Assembly (NCBI GenBank): GCA_016703125.1
Contig: JADJCR010000002.1
Coordinates: 310,001 to 374,000 of the forward strand
Length of the DNA: 64,000 nt
Source: Micrococcales bacterium
GTDB lineage: Bacteria; Actinomycetota; Actinomycetes; S36-B12; UBA10799
Reading direction: 5' to 3'
The notes under the pieces are model-generated. The model was not told where the DNA came from. It saw only the letters and a program-made list of their open reading frames with translations, and searched no databases. Position numbers and translations under genes: made by a program. Below, in pieces: positions 58,163 to 64,000 of the stretch; position 1 is the stretch's first letter, and the number at the start of each line of letters is the position of its first letter.

Positions 58163-58452
58163 GATACCCCCCTGGGGTTTCCGTCGAGGTCAACATCTGC
58201 ACGCCACTTGCCCGCGGGAGGCGGTGGGTTGATCCCGCCGAGCTGCCACGGATGGCACCGACCCAAGCGTGCCACAGACAGGGCGGTTCCCTTCAGCAGC
58301 CCGTGGGTTTGCAGACTCTGCACAGCGTAGGCCGAGCAGGTGGGGTGGAATTTGCAGCTCGGGGGAGTCATGGGGGAGATGAAGCGCTGGTACAACCGGA
58401 TCAGCCCGATGACCGCCATCGCCGGGAGGTGCAGGATGCTGCGAAAGGTCAT
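58150..58452 (-). CDS. yidD: Membrane protein insertion efficiency factor YidD
   Basis: 100-residue YidD. The SPMTPPSCKFHPTCSAYAVQSLQTHGLLKG core with conserved cysteines is the hallmark, followed by VARLGRCHPWQLGGINPPP. It helps YidC-dependent insertion. Overlaps rnpA by 4 nt at its start and yidC by 13 nt at its end. Confidence 0.95.
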   Translation of the reverse strand: MTFRSILHLPAMAVIGLIRLYQRFISPMTPPSCKFHPTCSAYAVQSLQTHGLLKGTALSVARLGRCHPWQLGGINPPPPAGKWRADVDLDGNPRGVSCSS

Positions 58453-58762
58453 AGCCGCCCGATCGCCCGGTGCAGATCCCGCTGGATGTCGTCGTAGTCA
58501 GCCGGCTGGGGTAGCGCCCTCACCACGTACGAGCCACCGCCGAGCTGGTCCCACATCCCTGCCAGGGCATGGCGCACCTGGCGCTGGCGCCGGTGGCGCT
58601 CGACGGCCGAGCCAGTGCCCCTACCCACGACGACAGCGGCGTGCGCGTCTCGACCATCGGCGACGAAGTGCACCACGATGCCGCCGGAGCGCACCCGCCG
58701 ACCGTTGCGGATCGTCGCACGCACTCGCGAGCGGGGGTGGAGGCGTTGGTGCCGGGGAACAC
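58449..58762 (-). CDS. rnpA: Ribonuclease P protein component (apparent frameshift at the start)
   Basis: Protein subunit of RNase P for tRNA 5' maturation. The main body RATIRNGRRVRSGGIVVHFV then AAVVVGRGTGSAVERHRRQRQVRHAL has the RNR-motif helix. Its N-terminus PRHQRLHPRSRV reads in that frame but lacks a start codon; adding one base to the GGGG run (plus 58754-58757) joins it to a GTG at 58762, one base after rpmH. Without the correction a start at 58724 would drop about 13 conserved residues. Confidence 0.88.
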
Positions 58763-58763
58763 G

Positions 58764-58898
58764 TCAGACCGTGATACGGGAGCGGCCCTTGCTGCGACGC
58801 GACGACAGAATCGAGCGGCCCGCACGGGTGCGCATGCGCAGGCGGAAGCCGTGCTTCTTGTGCCGACGACGGTTGTTCGGCTGGTAAGTGCGCTTCAT
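58764..58898 (-). CDS. rpmH: Ribosomal protein L34
   Basis: 44-residue L34: MKRTYQPNNRRRHKKHGFR, then MRTRAGRSILSSRRSKGRSR. GGAAGG precedes the ATG. It leads the rpmH-rnpA-yidD-yidC-jag-rsmG-parA-parB operon, divergent from dnaA. Confidence 0.97.
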   Translation of the reverse strand: MKRTYQPNNRRRHKKHGFRLRMRTRAGRSILSSRRSKGRSRITV

Positions 58899-59260
58899 CG
58901 GTGTTTCCTTCCAAAGCCGTGAGGCGGGCGCGTGGAATTGGCCCCCATCGACAACCGCCGTGCAAAGACGCCGGTTCACGACAAGGGCCAGCCCTGCCAG
59001 CATACGTCACCGGCGGATATCCACCGCAGCCGGTTGGGCATATACACCGCCGGGCCGGACGGGTATCGTCCGACACGCCGACCCAGTGAAAATCGAACGG
59101 CCGAGAAATGCACAATCGGTTGTCAGGCGGTGACGAACAGGATTAGCGTCAGCGCATTGGCCGCAGTACTGATTCCCCGCAGTGCAGGTCCGCACGATTT
59201 TCCACATGAGTTATCCACATTGTGGAGAACGCATGTCCGTCACGATGCCAGGGAGCTCTC
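58899..59260. promoter_or_regulatory. rpmH-dnaA divergent regulatory region with DnaA boxes
   Basis: This 362-nt gene-free stretch holds the divergent promoters of rpmH and dnaA. A perfect DnaA box TTATCCACA lies at 59211-59219, with TTTTCCACA at 59198-59206 and TGTGGAGAA at 59221-59229 as one-mismatch boxes. These would support DnaA autoregulation. Nothing else is recognised in the remainder. Confidence 0.75.
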
Positions 59261-60630
59261 TTGGACGTACTGATCGATCTAGGCGACCTCTGGACCCGGG
59301 CCAAGCAGAGCGTGCCCGAAACCCAACGGGCATGGGTGGACCTCACCGAACCGGTGGCGCTGACCGACAACGCTTTGGTCCTGGTGACGGGCAACGACTT
59401 CACCAAGGACATGCTCGAGACCAAACTGCGCCCGCACGTCCAGCAGGCCCTGGCCGACCAGCTCGGCTACAGCGTGACGATCGAGGTGCTCGTGGACCAC
59501 GCGCGCGCACCCAAGATCCCCGAGGAAGTCACCGATGACATCGCAGACTCGACCTACAGCGAACCCCTCATTGAATCGGCGCAGGTCAAAGTCGCGCAGG
59601 ATGAGACGCCACTGAACCCCCGATACACCTTCGATTCCTTCGTCTACGGCCCCAGCAACCGGTTCGCACACGCCGCCGCCATGGCCGTCGCCGAGCAACC
59701 GGCACGGGCCTACAACCCGCTGTTCATCTACGGCGACTCCGGTCTGGGGAAGACGCACCTGCTGCACGCGATCGGGCACCACAGCGCCGGATCTTCGCGG
59801 GCACCCGCGTGCACTATGTGAGCTCCGAGGAGTTCACCAACGACTTCATCAACTCCATCCGGGACCGCGGCCGTGCGGACCTGCACCGCCGTTACCGGGA
59901 TGTCGACGTCCTACTGGTCGATGACATCCAGTTCCTGTCGGGCAAGGTCCAGACGCAGGAGGAGTTCTTCCACACGTTCAACACGCTGCACAACCTCAAC
60001 AAGCAGATCGTGATCACCTCGGACCTGCCACCCAAACAACTGCAGGACTTCGAGGACCGGATGCGCTCACGGTTCGAGTGGGGCCTCATCACCGACATCC
60101 AGCCACCGGACCTGGAGACCCGCATCGCCATCCTTCGCAAGAAGACCATGCAGGAGCGCCGGGAGATCTCCGACGAGGTCCTGGAGTTCATAGCCTCGAA
60201 GATCACCTCCAACATCCGCGAACTCGAAGGCGCGCTGATCCGCATCTCCGCGTTCGCCAGCCTGAACTCCTCGCCGATCAGCGTGGACCTCGCCGAGATC
60301 GTGCTCAAGGACCTCATCCCGCACGAGTCCGCTCGCGACGTCACCGCTGACCAGATCAAGGTGCAGGCAGCCGCCTACTTCGGGATCTCCATGGACGACC
60401 TTGAGGGACCCTCCCGCTCCAAGATGCTGGTGTCGGCCCGCCAGATCGCCATGTACCTGTGCCGGGAACTGACGGACCTGTCGTTGCCGGCCATCGGAGC
60501 CGAGTTCGGCAACCGGGACCACACCACGGTGATGCACGCCGACCGGAAGATCCGCACCGGCATCGGCGAGAACCGGCGCCTCTACGAGCAGGTCGCCGAC
60601 CTCACCAACAAGATCAAGACATCTGCCTGA
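59261..60630 (+). CDS. dnaA: Chromosomal replication initiator DnaA (apparent frameshift)
   Basis: Initiator AAA+ protein. Domain I starts DVLIDLGDLWTRAKQSVPETQRAW; the AAA+ core has PLFIYGDSGLGKTHLLHAIG (Walker A) and VDVLLVDDIQFLSGK (Walker B), and domain IV ends in FGNRDHTTVMHADRKI, the DnaA-box-binding signature. After LLHAIG one base is missing near 59783 in the sequence for SRRIFAGTRVHYVSSEEF; both halves are otherwise intact (about 456 residues). The linker between domains I and III is short. I place the start at TTG 59261, with GGGAG 5 nt upstream. Confidence 0.94.
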
Positions 60631-61213
60631 GTTCGTAATCCAACCGTTACCCTCAGTAAGCCCTTTGTAACCTTCGTCACAGTGCGTATCCCCATGTCGT
60701 GGAAAGCCTGTGGATAACTCCCTGTCCGGCGCGTTACGTGACAGTGGGAGTGACCCCGCGGCCCCGGGAAACCGTCCCGTCCCCTGGCCGCCCACCAGCC
60801 ACCTCCCGGCACTGCGCGTACCTCTGCGCCGCGTGTCGGCTGCTGACCGTGTGTATACCGTGTGGACGCCACGCCGAACCCGCAGCGTGGCCACAAGGTG
60901 CGCCCTGGGGACAAGTCGGCCCACCGCACGGGACCGCGGTGGAAGCAATGCGGCCGTCCACAGCCATCCACGGCCCCTGGTCGACTCATCCACACCCCGT
61001 GTGCGGTGTAATTACCCGCGGGCGACCAGGGGGTTCGGGTCGTTATCCACAGAATCAACAACCCCTACGACGTCTACGTCAATTAGTTATAGAAAGGTCC
61101 AGGAACACCGGGGAAGGCAGCCCCAGGGTGTGGATGACAAAACCGGTCCGACTCCAGCGATTCCGTTCCGGCAATCGGGATCCTCATGACACGATGCCTC
61201 TCAAGGAGGAAGC
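60631..61213. other. oriC: Replication origin oriC (dnaA-dnaN intergenic)
   Basis: 583 nt without genes between dnaA and dnaN, the usual actinobacterial oriC. Perfect DnaA boxes lie at 60709-60717 (TGTGGATAA) and 61043-61051 (TTATCCACA). One-mismatch boxes are at 60986-60994 (TCATCCACA) and 61129-61137 (TGTGGATGA), and several weaker TGTGGA/TCCACA motifs lie between. The segment 61050-61100 (CAGAATCAACAACCC..., TCAATTAGTTATAG) is the most AT-rich part and a candidate unwinding element. Confidence 0.85.
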
Positions 61214-62341
61214 GTGAAGTTTCGGATCGAGAGAGACGTCCTGGCCGACGTCGTCACCTGGGTGTCGCGCACCCTTCCCTCGCGCGTCCCGTTCCCGGCT
61301 CTGGCCGGCGTGCTGGTCGAGGCTGGCGCCGACGGTGTGTCATTCACCACGACGACGCAGGACACGTGGTCGCACAACACCGCAGACGCAGTGGTGGGAG
61401 AGCCCGGCACGGCGTTGATCAGTGGTCGACTGCTCGTCGAGATCGCACGCTCACTGCCGGCCCAACCGGTCAGTTTCGCCCTGCAGAGTTCGGGCCGGGT
61501 GGAGGTGACGTGCGGCGCTGCTTCCTTCTTGCTGCCTACTCTGCCCGGGGAGGAGTACCCGCCCCTGCCGACGCTGCCGCCCGCGGTCGGTTCCGTGGAT
61601 GCCGGGATGTTCGCGGCCGCAGTCGCGCAGGTCGGCGTCGCCTCGGCCTCACCGGATGAACGCAACCATGCCTACTCCGGCATCCGCATGGAGATCGAAC
61701 CCCAGGGCCACGTGACGCTGGCCGCCACCGACCGGTACCGCCTCGCGGTAAGGGAACTGCCCTGGGAGCCGATGGTCATCGACCAGCCGATCGCGGTCAC
61801 GATCCCTGGCCGCGAGTTCCTCGACGCGACGAAAGCTTTCGCGGGTGCGGGATCGGTGAGCGTGCATCTCGGGGAGTCCGAGACGTCGCTCTCGCTGACC
61901 GCGGGCACCCGGCAGACCGGTCTGCGCCTGATGGATTCGGCGAACTTCCCGAAGTTCCGGTCCCTGCTGCCCACCCAGTTCGTGAGCCAGCCGGAGATCG
62001 AGGTGGCGGCTCTGAAGGAGGCGCTCAAGCGCGTGAGCCTGGTGTTGCATCAAGACTCCCCGGTGCGCCTGACGTTCTCCAGTGACGAGGTGGTGCTCAA
62101 GGGCGGGACCGGCGACGAGGCCACCGCCACCGAGACCATCGGGTGCGTGCTGCAGGGGGAGGGGCTCGACGTGGCGTTCAACCCGCGGTTCCTCGCCGAC
62201 GGTCTGGCCGGACTGACCGATGCGCATGCCCGCCTGAGCCTGCAGTCGTCGGACAAGGCGGCCGTGCTCACCGGGATCGACCCCGACGGTGGCAGCGAGG
62301 TCTTCCGGTATCTGCTGATGCCGGTGCGCCTCAACCGGTGA
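61214..62341 (+). CDS. dnaN: DNA polymerase III beta sliding clamp
   Basis: 375-residue clamp. Recognisable pieces include VSRTLPSRVPFPALAGVLVEA, ATDRYRLAVRELPWEP, the RVSLVLHQDSPVRLTF region and the C-terminal YLLMPVRL signature. AAGGAGG lies 5 nt before the GTG. recF starts by a 4-nt overlap. Confidence 0.97.
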   Translation: MKFRIERDVLADVVTWVSRTLPSRVPFPALAGVLVEAGADGVSFTTTTQDTWSHNTADAVVGEPGTALISGRLLVEIARSLPAQPVSFALQSSGRVEVTCGAASFLLPTLPGEEYPPLPTLPPAVGSVDAGMFAAAVAQVGVASASPDERNHAYSGIRMEIEPQGHVTLAATDRYRLAVRELPWEPMVIDQPIAVTIPGREFLDATKAFAGAGSVSVHLGESETSLSLTAGTRQTGLRLMDSANFPKFRSLLPTQFVSQPEIEVAALKEALKRVSLVLHQDSPVRLTFSSDEVVLKGGTGDEATATETIGCVLQGEGLDVAFNPRFLADGLAGLTDAHARLSLQSSDKAAVLTGIDPDGGSEVFRYLLMPVRLNR

Positions 62342-63467
62342 GGATCGAGCGACTCGAACTCACCGACTTCCGCAACTACGAGCACCTAGAGGTCGAGTTC
62401 GAGCCGGGGAACAACGTCCTGGTGGGGCCCAACGGCCATGGCAAGACCAACATCGTGGAGGCTGTGGCCTATCTGGCGACGTTCAGCAGCCACCGCGTCG
62501 CCACGGACACCGCATTGGTCAGGGCCGGTTCTGAAAGGGCCGTCATCCGGAGTCTGGTCGTCCAGGGCGAACGGACCGTCGGGCTCGACGTCCAGATCAA
62601 CCCCGGCCGGGCAAATCGTCTGCAGGTCAACCGCGCCCCGGTGCGGCGTGCCCGCGATGCGGTGGGGATCGTCAAGGCGGTCATGTTCGCCCCGGAGGAC
62701 CTCGGCCTGGTGAAAGGGGACCCGGCGGCGCGCCGGCGGTTCCTCGATCAGTTACTCGTGCAGGTGAGCCCGCGCTACGTCGCGGTGATCGCCGACTACG
62801 ACAAGACGATCAAGCAGCGCAATTCGCTGCTGCGATCGGCGTCGAAGGCCGGCTCAGCCATGGAACGTGAGACTTTGCAGAGCACTCTCGAGGTCTGGAA
62901 CGACCGGTTGGTGAGCTTCGGTGCGGACCTCGTTGCAGGCAGGATCGCGCTGCTTGAGGGCATCACCGGGCCGACGATACAGGCCTACGCGCAGGTGGCG
63001 CAGGCACGCAACGACGTCTCGATGTCGTATGTCGCGTCGCGGATCCCCGCTGTCAGCGCTGATGCCGAACACGTCGGCACAGCCCTGCGCACCGCGTTGG
63101 ACGAGGTGCGGGCGGAGGAACTGGCCAGGGGGTCACGGTGCTTGGCCCCCATCGTGATGACGTGGAACTTCGGCTCAACGACCTGCCGGCGCGCGGGTAC
63201 GCCTCCCACGGGGAGTCGTGGTCCCTGGCGCTGGCCCTGCGGCTGGCCAGTTACGACATGCTGCGCGACGACGGATCCGTCGACCCGGTACTCATCCTCG
63301 ATGACGTGTTCGCCGAACTCGATCAGCAGCGCCGCGACCGGCTCGCGCAGATCGCAGCCGACGCCGACGGCCAGGTCCTCATCACGGCGGCCGTGTCGGG
63401 TGACGTCCCGGAATCGCTGACCGGGGTTAGATTCTCTGTAGACACTGGATCAGTGAGGCGGGAGTGA
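62338..63467 (+). CDS. recF: DNA replication and repair protein RecF (apparent frameshift)
   Basis: SMC-like ATPase for recombinational repair. The N-terminus RIERLELTDFRNYEHLEV leads to the Walker A LVGPNGHGKTNIVEA; the C-terminal part holds GPHRDDVELRLND, the SHGESWSLALALRLAS signature and PVLILDDVFAELDQQRRDRL (Walker B). The frame breaks in a GGGGG run (63128-63132) between EELARG and VTVLGPHRDD; one more G restores it. About 376 residues after repair. dciA follows by 4-nt overlap. Confidence 0.94.
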
Positions 63468-63964
63468 CGGTGACCGACGAGGCAGTCAGCGATCTGGCGA
63501 ACCGGGTGCTTGCCCGCGCCCGCCAGGCCGCGCGGGCACTGCCGGCGGCCGCCTCGGCGAAGACCCGTCGGGAACCCACGTACACTTCCGCGCGACCGGA
63601 TGACCGCGACCCGTCGACGGTGGCCGACGCGATCGCCGGACTGGTCGGCGACCGCGGCTGGCAGGCGGCCACAGCGATCGGCCGGATCTGGGGGGAGTGG
63701 GCGTCGCTGGTCGGCCCGACACTGGCCGAACACGTGAAGCCGGAGGCGTTCGACCGCACAACCGGCCTGCTCACCCTGCGGGCGGACAGCACGGCGTGGG
63801 CCACGCAGGTGCGGATGCTGTCCAGCCAGTTGCGCAAGCGGCTCCAGGGCGAGATCCCGGGCGGGATCGTGTCGGACATCAACGTGCTCGGCCCGGACGT
63901 GGGTCCGCGCCCGCGCGGGCGGCTGCGGGTCAAGGGCCGAGGGCCGCGCGATACCTACGGCTGA
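63464..63964 (+). CDS. dciA: DUF721/DciA-type helicase-loading protein
   Basis: 166-residue protein with a C-terminal DUF721 domain (KH-like fold): WQAATAIGRIWGEWASLVGPTLAEHVKPEAF and TLRADSTAWATQVRMLSSQLRKRLQ. A basic/alanine-rich N-terminal tail of about 60 residues precedes. DciA loads the replicative helicase in bacteria lacking DnaC/DnaI, and its place next to recF (Rv0004 position) fits. GTG overlaps the recF stop. Confidence 0.85.
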   Translation: MTVTDEAVSDLANRVLARARQAARALPAAASAKTRREPTYTSARPDDRDPSTVADAIAGLVGDRGWQAATAIGRIWGEWASLVGPTLAEHVKPEAFDRTTGLLTLRADSTAWATQVRMLSSQLRKRLQGEIPGGIVSDINVLGPDVGPRPRGRLRVKGRGPRDTYG

Positions 63965-64000
63965 GGGCTTCGCCGAAGCGACGGCCAGGTGGGAGAGGTA
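63965..64000. other. Intergenic end of window with short hairpin
   Basis: Beyond dciA, GCTTCG-C-CGAAGC (63967-63979) can form a 6-bp hairpin. The next gene, expected to be gyrB, is outside the window. Confidence 0.35.

Noticed and set aside
59222..59260. DnaA start at GTG 59222
   Set aside because: It lies within the DnaA-box cluster with no ribosome binding site and adds 13 residues not typical of DnaA; TTG 59261 with GGGAG fits.
1..64000. tRNA, rRNA, CRISPR, insertion sequence or prophage
   Set aside because: No cloverleaf T-loop motifs, no evenly spaced direct repeats, no transposase or integrase products were found on reading both strands.

Overview
This window is high-GC (about 68-70%) chromosomal DNA from an actinobacterium (class Actinomycetia). 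It includes the replication origin region. From about 41.2 kb to the right end, the gene order (CCA transferase, NUDIX, DUF6049, MurJ, pseudokinase, SigM, anti-sigma, TrxB, TrxA, CwlM, ParB, ParA, RsmG, Jag, YidC, YidD, RnpA, L34, DnaA, DnaN, RecF, DciA) follows the Mycobacterium tuberculosis order Rv3907c-Rv3924c plus Rv0001-Rv0004. A second conserved block, 26.3-39.1 kb (DnaB, L9, S18, SSB, S6, GT87, class A PBP, DUF5318, PadR, inositol-phosphate synthase), matches Rv0058-Rv0046c but lies here on the Rv3907c side of the origin. The genus cannot be fixed from the sequence alone.

Layout. 0-2 kb: cytochrome bd oxidase (cydA and a truncated cydB) with a Crp-like operator. 2-11 kb: an aromatic/histidinol-phosphate-type aminotransferase, a membrane PP2C phosphatase, siroheme synthase, a Ser/Thr kinase, a Nei-type glycosylase and 2,4-dienoyl-CoA reductase. 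11-26 kb is accessory: an XRE/B3-4/EamA operon under a palindromic operator, a decayed TDT-transporter/xylulokinase chimera, a sulfide:quinone-reductase-like gene behind a CsoR/CstR-like operator, a glycosyltransferase and GDPD pair, a 1085-residue secreted protein with a possible Cys-His-Asp/Asn site, and an arsenic locus (arsR, arsC remnant, arsM). 26-39 kb: replication/ribosomal operon followed by cell-wall genes. 39-54 kb: the tRNA CCA, MurJ, SigM, thioredoxin and CwlM cluster. 54-58.9 kb: chromosome segregation (two parS sites) and membrane-insertion genes. 59-64 kb: dnaA, oriC, dnaN, recF, dciA.

Two window-wide patterns stand out. First, nine apparent frame disruptions break genes that are normally intact or essential (dnaA, dnaB twice, recF, rnpA, rplI, trxB, cysG, plus a TDT fragment). 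Most fit loss of one base in a G/C run, so consensus sequencing error is the simplest explanation, and those coordinates are given across the disruption. Second, at least a dozen genes have a TANNNT -10 element placed 5-8 nt before an ATG or GTG with no Shine-Dalgarno, the signature of leaderless mRNAs, and this was used to choose several starts. No tRNA, rRNA, CRISPR array or intact insertion sequence was seen.
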